In this document: positions 7,811 to 15,123 of the stretch, piece by piece | Layout of the letters: each line of letters starts with the position of its first letter | How positions within the stretch are numbered: position 1 is the stretch's first letter | From: Sva-25 sp037385685 | GTDB taxonomy: Bacteria > Pseudomonadota > Gammaproteobacteria > Chromatiales > Chromatiaceae | DNA length: 15,791 nt | Direction: 5' to 3' | Assembly: GCA_037385685.1 (NCBI GenBank) | Contig: JARRMW010000048.1 | Location: 1-15,791 of the forward strand | Made by a program: the position numbers and the translations under genes | The notes under the pieces: model-generated | Seen by the model: the letters and a program-made list of their open reading frames with translations, nothing else | Told to the model about the DNA's origin: nothing | The model's database searches: none

Positions 7811-8599
7811 TTGAAACACTATTTTCTGATCGACATGGACGGCATTCTCTACCACGGAGACTCCGTGCTGGAGGGGGCGACGCAGTTCGTGTCACGCATA
7901 CCGCCATCACAGCGACTGTTCGTGACCAACAACCCGATCAGAAGTCCCGAAAATGTGGCGCTTAAGTTATCACAGATGGGCTTTGCGAATATTGACGAAT
8001 CGCAACTGCTGACATCCGCCGAGGCAACGGCGAACTGGCTTGCTCGGCAGAAACCCGGGTTCCGCTATTTTGCAGTTGGCGCCCACGGTTTGCACGAAGC
8101 GCTTGCCAGAGAGGGTCGCGAAGACAGTGTTGCGCCGGATTATGTCGTCGTCGGCGAAGGTCCCGGAATTGATTTCAATAGCCTGACAACGGCGATCAAT
8201 CTCATCATCAGCAGTGGCGCACAGCTGGTATCGACCAATCCAGATGCCACCGTTGATGAAACACGTGACGGGAAACATATCGTCGTGCCTGGTGGCGGTG
8301 CGCTGGTCGCTCCATTCGAGGTTGCGACCGGAACGAAGGCTGTTGTGATCGGCAAGCCGGAACCGTTGCTCTACGAGATGGCAATGCAGCGGCTCGGGGC
8401 AGCCCCGGCTGACTGCATCATGATCGGCGACCGGCCGGATACGGACATTCTCGGGGCCCAGCGCCTTGGTCTGCGAACGGCACTGGTGCGCACAGGACGC
8501 TTTGCGCCGGGTGAACCACTGCCTGATGGCGTGATGAATCCAGACTGGGACGTGGATTCACTCACCGAGCTTGAAACCTTTTTCACGAACAGCATCTGA
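7811..8599 (+). CDS. HAD-IIA family phosphatase (NagD-like)
   Basis: Cytoplasmic HAD-superfamily hydrolase of subclass IIA, the group of NagD and p-nitrophenylphosphatases, acting on small phosphorylated metabolites. Motif I is FLIDMDGILYHG with nucleophile D8 and acid/base D10; motif II is VTNNPIRSPENV; motif III is VVIGKPEPLLYEMAM; motif IV is MIGDRPDTDILGA. The IIA cap lies between motifs II and III. Length is 262 aa, normal for the group. The only ATG near the N-terminus is inside motif I, after the nucleophile, so translation must begin upstream. TTG 7811 (reading MKHYFLID) gives the standard N-terminus, and TTG 7784 is an alternative that would overlap the divergent copper chaperone start. 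The exact substrate cannot be told. It is followed 4 nt later by the metallo-hydrolase gene. Confidence 0.87.
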   Translation: MKHYFLIDMDGILYHGDSVLEGATQFVSRIPPSQRLFVTNNPIRSPENVALKLSQMGFANIDESQLLTSAEATANWLARQKPGFRYFAVGAHGLHEALAREGREDSVAPDYVVVGEGPGIDFNSLTTAINLIISSGAQLVSTNPDATVDETRDGKHIVVPGGGALVAPFEVATGTKAVVIGKPEPLLYEMAMQRLGAAPADCIMIGDRPDTDILGAQRLGLRTALVRTGRFAPGEPLPDGVMNPDWDVDSLTELETFFTNSI

Positions 8600-8603
8600 T
8601 CTC

Positions 8604-9233
8604 ATGGGATATTGCACACTGCCCGTCACCGCATTTGAACAGAACTGCAGCATCGCCTGGTGCAATGACACCCGCGAGGCCGTCATCATTGATCCCGGTG
8701 GTGACGAGGAGAAAATCTTCTCCGCTGTATCACGTGAGGGCGTGAAGCCGGTGATGGTTGCACTCACACATGGCCACCTGGACCATGTTGGTGCGACGGC
8801 AGTGGTTGCCCGGCATTACGGAATTCCTGTTATCGGGCCGCATCCCGATGACCGTTTCTGGATCGATGCGCTGCAGCAGCAGGTTCAGATGTTCGGTTTT
8901 CCCCCTGTCGAGGATTTCACGCCGGACCGCTGGCTGCAGGCAGGCGATCACCTGGAATATGGTGATCAGGCACTGGAAGTGCTCCATTGCCCGGGGCATA
9001 CGCCCGGTCATCTGGTGTTCTATCAGCCGGTCGAGAAAATCGCCTTCGTGGGTGATGTGATTTTTCGTGGTTCCATCGGGCGAACCGATTTTCCGAAAGG
9101 CAATCATCAGCAGTTGCTGGATTCTATTCGCTCGCAAATTTTCACTCTCGATGCAGACGTTGTGCTGGTTCCGGGGCATGGACCAAATACCAGCGTCGGT
9201 GACGAAAAAGCCTCCAACCCCTTTGTTCGATGA
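8604..9233 (+). CDS. YcbL-like MBL-fold metallo-hydrolase (glyoxalase II-related)
   Basis: Cytoplasmic metallo-beta-lactamase-fold hydrolase of 209 aa, close to the YcbL/glyoxalase II-like group that hydrolyses thioesters such as S-lactoylglutathione. The binuclear metal site is complete: THGHLDH at 55-61 (H56, H58, D60, H61), H132 in CPGHTPGH, D151 in VGDVIF and H192 in PGHGP. The segment FRGSIGRTDFPKGN is characteristic of the YcbL-type subgroup, and the protein lacks the long C-terminal substrate-binding domain of classical GloB. Start ATG 8604 lies 4 nt after the phosphatase stop and yields the family N-terminus (LPVTAFEQNCSI). The stop overlaps the ATG of the next gene as ATGA, so the three genes are probably cotranscribed. 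Confidence 0.87.
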   Translation: MGYCTLPVTAFEQNCSIAWCNDTREAVIIDPGGDEEKIFSAVSREGVKPVMVALTHGHLDHVGATAVVARHYGIPVIGPHPDDRFWIDALQQQVQMFGFPPVEDFTPDRWLQAGDHLEYGDQALEVLHCPGHTPGHLVFYQPVEKIAFVGDVIFRGSIGRTDFPKGNHQQLLDSIRSQIFTLDADVVLVPGHGPNTSVGDEKASNPFVR

Positions 9234-10075
9234 AATTCTCTTTCCCGGCCTTGTTGCTATTTGCACTCGTTATCCCGGGCATGGGGGCCCAGGCCGATAG
9301 CATTGACCGATTGCGCAACTGGGCACACGAGTCACTCAACGCGGAGCTGCGCCAGAAACGTCCGAATCTCAACATGCTGACCTCCCTGGGCCTTCCGCTC
9401 GTGACAGATGTCCAGCAGACCGGCAATGCGGACAGCATGGCGATAATCGAGCGCATCGTCCGCAAGGTCACCGAAGTCCCCGTCGAGGAACGCCAGTGTA
9501 ACGAACTGGTTGCCGTGCACCTGCTGAGCCGCTTTTTCAGCCGTGTCGACCGTGGCTTCACGAGCAAGGATTTCCTTGACCGGATCGACGGCTGCGTCGG
9601 CAGTGATGCGCTCTTCGATCTTGCCAACGCCCTCGTGTTCTATTGTGGACATACCGACCTGGACCATCGGGAAGTAGTGCCGGGCGGGCTTGAGCGCCTT
9701 CTTGACGCACAACAGCCCGATGGCCTTTTTCTGCCGGAAGAGGGCGATGCCTGGTATTACCTGACATCGCATGCGTTGTTGGCGATGCATTACTGCAAGG
9801 CGGATGCCGGGCGAATCAAGCGCACGCACGAGGCGATCGAGCGCCATCTGCCGCAGTTCCAGAAGATCGAGTTCACCGACGGGCTGGCCGAGAGCCTGAT
9901 TTACCTGCGCTGGACCGGGGGGCCTGCCAAGGGCGAGGCATCCTATATCGGTTATCTGCGGGGCAGGGTAGCGCCGAATGGTGGTGTCTGTTTCCGCTAC
10001 AGCAGGGATTGCGAGCAGCACTGGCATCCGGTGGCGCGGGTGTGGCAGCTGTTTCTCGAGGTCGGGAAGCGATGA
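9230..10075 (+). CDS. Secreted helical protein of unknown function
   Basis: I do not recognise this 281-aa protein. It starts with a clear signal peptide (MKFSFPALLLFALVIPGMGA, cleavage likely after AQA), so it is periplasmic or secreted. The rest is rich in helix-forming residues with repeated helix pairs such as GLERLLDAQQPDGLFLP, then ALLAMHYCKADAGRI and LAESLIYLRW. This layout resembles an alpha/alpha-toroid fold of the kind seen in prenyltransferase and terpenoid-cyclase relatives, but that is only an impression. The mature part has six cysteines, an even number compatible with disulfides in the periplasm. There is no transmembrane segment beyond the signal and no obvious catalytic motif. 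The start ATG overlaps the stop of the metallo-hydrolase gene by 4 nt (ATGA), implying coupled expression. Codon use looks like its neighbours, so I consider it a real gene. Confidence 0.75.
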   Translation: MKFSFPALLLFALVIPGMGAQADSIDRLRNWAHESLNAELRQKRPNLNMLTSLGLPLVTDVQQTGNADSMAIIERIVRKVTEVPVEERQCNELVAVHLLSRFFSRVDRGFTSKDFLDRIDGCVGSDALFDLANALVFYCGHTDLDHREVVPGGLERLLDAQQPDGLFLPEEGDAWYYLTSHALLAMHYCKADAGRIKRTHEAIERHLPQFQKIEFTDGLAESLIYLRWTGGPAKGEASYIGYLRGRVAPNGGVCFRYSRDCEQHWHPVARVWQLFLEVGKR

Positions 10076-10090
10076 TGGTTTGCTTGTTTC

Positions 10091-10116
10091 ATTTCGCCCG
10101 CGGTGCGAGCTCCTGC
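10091..10116. repeat. Degenerate half copy of a REP-like palindrome
   Basis: These 26 nt match the reverse complement of 15124-15149 at 24 of 26 positions, with substitutions at the 18th and 25th bases. Only one arm is present; the partner arm that would complete the palindrome is missing. It lies in the 194-nt gap between the secreted protein gene and the convergent Smr gene, where I see nothing else with confidence. Extragenic location between convergent genes is usual for REP-type repeats. Confidence 0.6.
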
Positions 10117-10269
10117 GGCGACCAATCGTCCTGGTTGGCCTGCGACACAGGTCCTTGCCTGTTCATGGTCAGGGAGATTCTCTTACTTCGCTACGCAAGG
10201 CATGCAATGGCATCCTTTGGTATTCAGTCGCTTCGATTTCGGGACAGAGCGGTTGATGAATTCTGCCGT

Positions 10270-10818
10270 TCAGTAGTCGTCCCTGAATTTCCGTGACAAC
10301 AGGACATAGACAGCCCCGGTACCACCGTCCCAGCGCGGCGCAGAGGTGAAAGCCAGCACTTCCTGCCGTTGTGGCAGCCACTGGTTGATTTTCTGCTTCA
10401 GGATGGGCTGTTCCGAGGATCCCCGCCCCTTGCCATGGATGATGCGGACACACCGGCGACCGCGGGCCGTACTCTGGGCAAGAAACCGCGCCAGTGCCTT
10501 GCGTGCCTCGAGAACGCGCAGGCCATGCAGGTCGAGAGTCGCTTCGGGCTCGATGATGCCGCGCCTGAGGTCGTTGTAAGTGCGGTGCTGGATACCGTCC
10601 CGCCGGAACTCGAGAAACTGGGGCGTTTCGATGTTCCTGTCAGCGAAATCATCCTCGTCTTCGTCTGGTGCTTTGGGAAGGGGTTCGGGCCGCAACCGTT
10701 TTTTCCAGGGCTCGGCAGTCTTTTTGTTCAGTGGCTCGACATCGGCCATCTCCCTGAGAAAATCGGCGAGATCCTCCTTTTCCTCCTCTCCATTGCCATT
10801 GCCGTTTGTGCCGCTCAT
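10270..10818 (-). CDS. Smr-domain protein (SmrA/YdaL-like)
   Basis: Protein of 182 aa with a C-terminal Smr (small MutS-related) domain. Such stand-alone Smr proteins have been linked to nicking endonuclease or RNA-cleaving activity. The first 65 residues are very charged and probably disordered (a Gly/Asn run, then EEEKEDLADFLREM, and acidic DEDEDDFAD). The Smr domain spans about 92-178 with LDLHG at 95-99, the VRIIHGKGRGSS loop at 124-135, and FTSAPRWDGGTGAVYVLL at 158-174, all well conserved. I chose ATG 10818 (MSGTNGNGN); the frame stays open to 10884, but the extra residues do not look like family sequence. It is divergent from surE with 77 nt between the start codons, and its stop faces the preceding plus-strand gene. 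Confidence 0.85.
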   Translation of the reverse strand: MSGTNGNGNGEEEKEDLADFLREMADVEPLNKKTAEPWKKRLRPEPLPKAPDEDEDDFADRNIETPQFLEFRRDGIQHRTYNDLRRGIIEPEATLDLHGLRVLEARKALARFLAQSTARGRRCVRIIHGKGRGSSEQPILKQKINQWLPQRQEVLAFTSAPRWDGGTGAVYVLLSRKFRDDY

Positions 10819-10844
10819 GGGGTGCCCTGTCGCTGCATTTCCAG

Positions 10845-10867
10845 TATATTTGACAGCCATAAATATA
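10845..10867. promoter_or_regulatory. Inverted repeat in the divergent smr-surE promoter region
   Basis: A perfect 7-nt inverted repeat, TATATTT (10845-10851) and AAATATA (10861-10867), separated by 9 nt, sits in the 77-nt gap between the divergent Smr and surE starts. It is the only AT-rich part of that gap. TATACT on the minus strand (10843-10848) could serve as a -10 for the Smr gene, but no good -35 is present. It could be an operator or simply overlapping -10 elements; I cannot tell which. Confidence 0.3.
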
Positions 10868-10895
10868 CAGGAAGCGATTCCCACTCCACCACCAG

Positions 10896-11648
10896 ATGCA
10901 GATTCTCATCAGTAATGACGACGGCTTCCAGTCGGAAGGTATCGAGTGCCTTGCCGGGGCGCTGTCAGCCATTGCTGATGTGACGGTCGTAGCGCCTGAC
11001 AGGGATCGTAGCGGGGCGTCCAATTCACTGACACTGGAATATCCGATTCGCGCGACGAAACAGACCAACGGTTACATCAGCGTCAATGGCACGCCCACTG
11101 ATTGTGTGCACCTGGCCATTACCGGGCTGCTCGAGGAGGAGCCGGACATGGTCGTCTCCGGCATTAATCATGGGCCGAATCTCGGCGATGACGTCCTCTA
11201 TTCGGGGACCGTGGCGGCAGCGACCGAGGGGCGCTTTCTGGGCTTGCCTGCGCTGGCGATCTCGATCGATTCATTTGCACCGGAGCATCTCGATACTGCA
11301 GCACGCGCTGCCTGTGTACTGGTTCAGGGTCTGCTCACCCAGAGACTCTCGAGAGATACTATCCTCAACGTCAATGTGCCAGATCTGCCATGGGATGCCA
11401 TCAAGGGGTTTCGCGGTACGCGCCTGGGCCATCGCCACAAGGCGGAACCGGTTTTCAAGGCGACAGATCCGCGTGGCCACCCGATCTACTGGGTTGGCCC
11501 GCCCGGTGCTGAACAGGATGCAGGCGAGGGAACCGATTTCCACGCCTTGCGCAACGGTTATATTTCCGTGACTCCGCTGAAGATCGATCTGACGCACCAT
11601 GACGAGGTTGCGGCGACAGCGAGCTGGCTCGAGGAATTGTCGCGATGA
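10896..11648 (+). CDS. surE: 5'/3'-nucleotidase SurE
   Basis: Cytoplasmic, metal-dependent phosphatase that dephosphorylates nucleoside 5'- and 3'-monophosphates and helps survival in stationary phase. The 250-aa length equals the family norm. The metal site is visible: SNDDG with D8 and D9, S39 in RSGASNSLTL, and N91 in SGINHGPNLGDD. YSGTVAAATEGRFLG and NGTPTDCVHLAI are further SurE signatures. Start ATG 10896 places the family N-terminus MQILISNDDG exactly. It is the first gene of the surE-pcm-yqaA-nlpD-rpoS cluster; its stop overlaps the pcm start by 4 nt (ATGA). The promoter is probably in the short gap shared with the divergent Smr gene. Confidence 0.95.
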   Translation: MQILISNDDGFQSEGIECLAGALSAIADVTVVAPDRDRSGASNSLTLEYPIRATKQTNGYISVNGTPTDCVHLAITGLLEEEPDMVVSGINHGPNLGDDVLYSGTVAAATEGRFLGLPALAISIDSFAPEHLDTAARAACVLVQGLLTQRLSRDTILNVNVPDLPWDAIKGFRGTRLGHRHKAEPVFKATDPRGHPIYWVGPPGAEQDAGEGTDFHALRNGYISVTPLKIDLTHHDEVAATASWLEELSR

Positions 11649-12304
11649 TCAACCAGCATGCCGGCATCGGTATGACCTCGCAACGCACGCGTGACCGCCT
11701 CATTGATCGCCTCCGCGAACAGGGTATCCATGACATGCGTGTCTTGAGTGTCATACGCCAGGTGCCGCGGCATCTTTTCATTGAAGAGGCGCTGGCGCAT
11801 CGCGCTTACGAGGATTCCTCACTGCCGATCAGTCATGGACAGACAATTTCCCAGCCCTATATCGTCGCGCGAATGACCGAGGCGTTGCTCGAGACGAGTC
11901 CCATGGAAGAGGTTCTCGAGGTCGGGACCGGTTCAGGCTACCAGGCCGCTGTCCTTTCACGGCTCGTGAGACGCGTCTACACAGTCGAGCGCATCAGGGC
12001 ACTCAGTGACCTCGCGCGACAGCGTTTCAGGGAACTCAACCTGCGCAACATTCGCGCAAAACACAGTGATGGCGGAATGGGAATGCCTGAATATGCGCCA
12101 TTCGATGGCATTATCGTGACGGCAGCACCGGAGGGAATCCCGCGCGCTCTTGTGGAACAGCTGCGTATCGGGGGCGTCATGGTCATGCCGATCGGCAACA
12201 GGGAAGAGCAGATCCTCATTCGTGTCACACGGACTCCTGATGGCTATGAAAAAGAGTTCCTCGAACGGGTGACCTTCGTTCCGATGCTTGGTGGTGTGAT
12301 CTGA
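11645..12304 (+). CDS. pcm: Protein-L-isoaspartate O-methyltransferase
   Basis: SAM-dependent methyltransferase that methylates L-isoaspartyl residues in damaged proteins so that they can return to aspartate. The protein has 219 aa (E. coli about 208). SHGQTISQPYIVARM at 63-77 is the conserved substrate loop. SAM motif I is VLEVGTGSGYQAAVLSRLV near 90-108, and the later FDGIIVTAAPEGIP and GGVMVMPIGN complete the Rossmann-type core. ATG 11645 overlaps the surE stop; an internal ATG at 11672 would remove nine residues and cannot be excluded. The stop overlaps the next start (TGATG). Confidence 0.95.
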   Translation: MINQHAGIGMTSQRTRDRLIDRLREQGIHDMRVLSVIRQVPRHLFIEEALAHRAYEDSSLPISHGQTISQPYIVARMTEALLETSPMEEVLEVGTGSGYQAAVLSRLVRRVYTVERIRALSDLARQRFRELNLRNIRAKHSDGGMGMPEYAPFDGIIVTAAPEGIPRALVEQLRIGGVMVMPIGNREEQILIRVTRTPDGYEKEFLERVTFVPMLGGVI

Positions 12305-12885
12305 TGTCGCTCTTTGGTGGGCTTTACGAAAAGGTTCTGGGATGGTCCCGTCATCGCCACGCACCCTTCTATCTTGGTGGCTTGAGTTTCGCGGAGTCCT
12401 CGTTTTTTCCGATACCTCCCGATGTCATGCTTGCTCCGATGAGCCTGGCTCGCCCCGAAAGAGCATTCCACTATGCCTTTCTTACCACCATGACATCGGT
12501 GATCGGCGGGATTGCCGGCTATCTGATCGGGATCTTCGCTATCGATCTCATCGAGCCATTCATCGAACAGTGGGGATACAGTGATAGCTATGTTGCTGCC
12601 CAGCAATGGTTTGCAGACTGGGGCTTCTGGGCGATCTTTCTTGCCGGTTTTTCACCGATTCCCTACAAGATTTTCACCATTACTGCCGGCGCCATTTCCA
12701 TGGCCTTTCTTCCGTTCGTGTTTGCTTCCTTTATCGGACGTGGTGCACGCTTTTTCCTGGTCGCCTGGTTAATGTCCTGGGGAGGTGAGGCCATGGAGCA
12801 CCGGTTGCGGCAGTATGTCGACTATATTGGCTGGGGTCTTGTTGTCCTTGTCGGCATCGCGATCATTCTGTCCAGATTCACATGA
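12304..12885 (+). CDS. YqaA/DedA-family (VTT domain) inner-membrane protein
   Basis: Integral membrane protein of 193 aa in the DedA/SNARE-associated superfamily, YqaA branch. Members of the wider family are linked to membrane lipid translocation and envelope homeostasis, but the role of YqaA is not firmly known. Signature segments are AESSFFPIPPDVMLAPMSLA, IGGIAGYLIGIFAIDLIEPF and FLAGFSPIPYKIFTITAGA, with a hydrophobic C-terminal helix (GLVVLVGIAIIL). A YqaA-type gene between pcm and nlpD is common in Gammaproteobacteria, for example in pseudomonads. Translation looks coupled on both sides, by 1-nt overlap with pcm and 4-nt overlap with nlpD. Confidence 0.88.
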   Translation: MSLFGGLYEKVLGWSRHRHAPFYLGGLSFAESSFFPIPPDVMLAPMSLARPERAFHYAFLTTMTSVIGGIAGYLIGIFAIDLIEPFIEQWGYSDSYVAAQQWFADWGFWAIFLAGFSPIPYKIFTITAGAISMAFLPFVFASFIGRGARFFLVAWLMSWGGEAMEHRLRQYVDYIGWGLVVLVGIAIILSRFT

Positions 12886-13766
12886 CCAGCATGAAAACAG
12901 TGCGATTCATTATCATCTTTCAGATGCTTTTTCTTGCAGCATGCAGCAATAACTGGAAAGCGCCTGTCGAGAGCCGTTCCGGTGGTCCACCGGGTAACAG
13001 GGCCGAGGTTTATTCCCCGCGGCAGCAGACGCCTGTCAATACGGTCCCTGAAGCCGAAATACCTGTTACTGAGACCTCGCCTCCTGTCGATGCCGGTAAT
13101 GCTCGCCGGGTTTACCGTGTACGACCCGGGGATACGCTCTACAGTATCTCGCGTAGCCAGGGCATTGCAGTCGTTGACCTGGTTGCCTGGAACAGCTTGC
13201 CCCCTCCCTATACGATTTCACCTGGACAATCCCTGAAGTTGTACTCCTCCGGTGAGAACAGGGAAATTGCCGCTTCGACTTCACAGGATTCACGGTATAG
13301 TGACGAAAAGAAACCGGCTACAGCAGTGAATCAAGACACTGTCACCGGGAAAACGGAAGCACCCGAGCAACCTGCCGTAAATAAGAAGACCAGGCAAGTC
13401 GATGGTCTCGACTGGCAGTGGCCGGTCGAAGGTAAGATAACGCAAACATTCTCGCCTTCCGACCCGGCCCGGCGAGGTATTAAAATAGCCGGAAAAACAG
13501 GGACCCAGATTACAGCCGCCGGAGATGGTGAGGTTGTATACAGTGGTGATGGTCTGGTTGGTTACGGCCAGCTGGTCATCATCAAGCACAATCGGCAATT
13601 CCTGAGTGCCTATGGCCATAACCAGAAACGTTTCGTTAAGGAAGGTGACAAGGTCAAGCGTGGTGCAGTGATAGCAACAATGGGGGAATTTAAAGGGAAA
13701 TCCCTTCTGCATTTCGAGATACGCAGGAGCGGCAAACCTGTTAATCCCAAGAACTACCTGCCGTGA
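12882..13766 (+). CDS. nlpD: NlpD-like lipoprotein: LysM plus degenerate M23 (LytM) domain
   Basis: Envelope lipoprotein of 294 aa. In E. coli NlpD activates the amidase AmiC at the division septum. The signal sequence ends in the lipobox LAAC with the lipidated Cys at 21. LysM spans about 76-121 (YRVRPGDTLYSISRSQGI) and binds peptidoglycan. A Pro/Ser/Thr-rich linker follows, then the LytM domain at about 183-292. The catalytic zinc residues of active M23 peptidases are not preserved: the HxxxD-type motif reads RRGIKIAG, although the later AYGH and LLHFEIR are recognisable. This fits an activator and not an enzyme. It overlaps yqaA by 4 nt and ends 41 nt before rpoS; in E. coli the main rpoS promoter lies inside nlpD, which is possible here but not shown. 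Confidence 0.92.
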   Translation: MTSMKTVRFIIIFQMLFLAACSNNWKAPVESRSGGPPGNRAEVYSPRQQTPVNTVPEAEIPVTETSPPVDAGNARRVYRVRPGDTLYSISRSQGIAVVDLVAWNSLPPPYTISPGQSLKLYSSGENREIAASTSQDSRYSDEKKPATAVNQDTVTGKTEAPEQPAVNKKTRQVDGLDWQWPVEGKITQTFSPSDPARRGIKIAGKTGTQITAAGDGEVVYSGDGLVGYGQLVIIKHNRQFLSAYGHNQKRFVKEGDKVKRGAVIATMGEFKGKSLLHFEIRRSGKPVNPKNYLP

Positions 13767-13796
13767 ATGTGCCAACTGCAGTTCAATGAAGATTAT

Positions 13797-13801
13797 GGAG
13801 G
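13797..13801 (+). promoter_or_regulatory. Ribosome binding site of rpoS
   Basis: GGAGG, a complete Shine-Dalgarno core, lies 6 nt before the GTG at 13808. It fixes this GTG as the rpoS start, since the first in-frame ATG (residue 58) lies inside conserved region 1.2. It is the strongest ribosome binding site I see in the window. Confidence 0.75.
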
Positions 13802-13807
13802 ATACAG

Positions 13808-14791
13808 GTGAGCTCTACTGAAGAAGATACAGCGTCTGATGATAATGTCGTCTCGGGTGTGGATGATGACATCGGCGACGATGCCGAGGGTCTCGATGAG
13901 GATGACACGGAGGAAAATGAAGTCAAGCAGTTGACCTCGGTCCCTGCCAATGACCGGTCCGAGCTCGATGCAACCCGCATGTATCTGAACGAGATCGGTG
14001 CTTCCACACTGCTGACAGCCGAGGAAGAGGTGGACTTCACACGCCGCGCCCACAAGGGAGATGAAGAAGCGCGACGCAAGATGATCGTCTGCAACTTGCG
14101 GCTTGTCGTCAAGATCGCCCGGCGTTATCTCAACCGCGGAATGCCGCTGCTGGACCTCATCGAGGAAGGCAACCTCGGATTGCTGCGCGCCGTAGAAAAA
14201 TTCGACCCCGAGCGCGGTTTTCGTTTCTCTACCTACGCGACCTGGTGGATACGCCAGACCATCGAGCGTGCGCTCATGAACCAGACGCGCACCATCCGCC
14301 TTCCAGTCCATGTTGTTAAAGAGGTCAATACCTGCCTGCGTGCCGCACGGTCACTCGCACAGAAACTCGATCATGAACCGACGGTTCGTGAGATCGCGAC
14401 CGAGACAGGCAAATCCATGACGGAGGTTCGGCGCCTGCTCGAGCTCAGTGAACATTCCACGTCTGTCGATGTTCCGTACGGACGGGAAACCGAACGTCCC
14501 CTGCTCGATACGATCGAGGATGCAAACGGCGATGACCCGGAAGAATCACTGCTCGAGGGTGATATCAGGAATCATGTCGAGGAGTGGCTTGGGCAACTCA
14601 CCGACAAGCAGCGCATCGTTATAGAAAGACGTTTCGGCCTGCACGGCTATGAAGTCTCAACACTCGAGGAGGTTGCCCGAGATCTTGGCGTGACGCGCGA
14701 GCGTGTCCGGCAGATCCAGATCGATGCCCTGCGCCGCCTGCAGAAGGTGCTGCGGGAGCAGGGGTATAACCAGGAAGTGCTGCCGATCTGA
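13808..14791 (+). CDS. rpoS: RNA polymerase sigma factor RpoS
   Basis: General stress and stationary-phase sigma factor of 327 aa (E. coli 330). The GTG start is set by a strong GGAGG. Residues 1-50 are very acidic, unlike the E. coli N-terminus in detail but similar in length. Region 1.2 starts near DATRMYLNEIG (54-64). Region 2 holds NLRLVVKIARRYLNRGMPLL, DLIEEGNLGLLRAVEKFDP and RGFRFSTYATWWIRQ (137-150), the -10 recognition and melting surface. RLPVHVVKEVN (164-174) keeps the lysine (K171) that appears to match E. coli K173, needed for RssB-driven proteolysis. Region 4.2 is STLEEVARDLGVTRERVRQI (284-303), the -35-binding helix-turn-helix. It closes the surE cluster. No strong terminator directly follows the stop. 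Confidence 0.97.
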   Translation: MSSTEEDTASDDNVVSGVDDDIGDDAEGLDEDDTEENEVKQLTSVPANDRSELDATRMYLNEIGASTLLTAEEEVDFTRRAHKGDEEARRKMIVCNLRLVVKIARRYLNRGMPLLDLIEEGNLGLLRAVEKFDPERGFRFSTYATWWIRQTIERALMNQTRTIRLPVHVVKEVNTCLRAARSLAQKLDHEPTVREIATETGKSMTEVRRLLELSEHSTSVDVPYGRETERPLLDTIEDANGDDPEESLLEGDIRNHVEEWLGQLTDKQRIVIERRFGLHGYEVSTLEEVARDLGVTRERVRQIQIDALRRLQKVLREQGYNQEVLPI

Positions 14792-14879
14792 TTCTTTTTT
14801 CCGTCCTCTCGAGATGGATCTCTAATCTGAATCGCTGCGCGATGATTTGATTTTGATGCGCGCATCGGCGCGCCCCCGA

Positions 14880-14905
14880 GTGACTTTTGTTCCGGCAAAA
14901 GTCAC
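14880..14905. repeat. Perfect 10-bp stem-loop with TGACTTTT arm (left)
   Basis: The arms GTGACTTTTG (14880-14889) and CAAAAGTCAC (14896-14905) are perfectly complementary around a 6-nt loop. The core TGACTTTT/AAAAGTCA also forms the outer part of the stem-loop at 15347-15380, so the two hairpins look related and bracket about 500 nt. No T-run follows, which argues against a simple terminator. Confidence 0.65.
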
Positions 14906-15008
14906 CAAAACCATTCGCTCTGCCGTGCATGGACGCACAAATGCCGCGACGCCAGGATGGCGAGGAGCGGCCGACGCACAACCCTTCGGGTTCCCTCGCG
15001 TACTCGGT

Positions 15009-15068
15009 CAAACAGGCGAGGCCGTAAACTCGTTGCACTCAAACATACGGCCTCTTGTCTCCTGTTTG
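15009..15068. repeat. Long two-part hairpin
   Basis: An outer 8-bp stem, CAAACAGG (15009-15016) with CCTGTTTG (15061-15068), encloses an inner 9-bp stem, GAGGCCGTA (15018-15026) with TACGGCCTC (15046-15054). The two are separated by an uneven internal loop (1 nt against 6 nt), and the apical loop is 19 nt. Seventeen perfect pairs in this nested order are unlikely by chance and resemble a folded RNA or a palindromic repeat. Confidence 0.55.
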
Positions 15069-15123
15069 CCCTGCGCCGCTCGGTTGCGCGTAAGTCGCAG
15101 TTGGCGTCATTTCCAGGATTTCC

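Noticed and set aside
9332..10027. A 231-codon minus-strand frame opposite the unrecognised secreted protein
   Set aside because: The plus-strand frame has a signal peptide and translational coupling with its neighbour; the antisense frame has neither.
10072..10296. A 74-codon frame whose ATG overlaps the stop of the secreted protein gene (ATGATG)
   Set aside because: The overlap is tempting, but the frame reads through the REP-like half copy, overlaps the 3' end of the Smr gene and has no recognisable features. I treat it as chance.
14880..14905. Intrinsic terminator for rpoS
   Set aside because: A good stem is present, but no T-run follows and the hairpin is about 90 nt after the stop; its relation to the hairpin at 15347-15380 fits a repeat end better.
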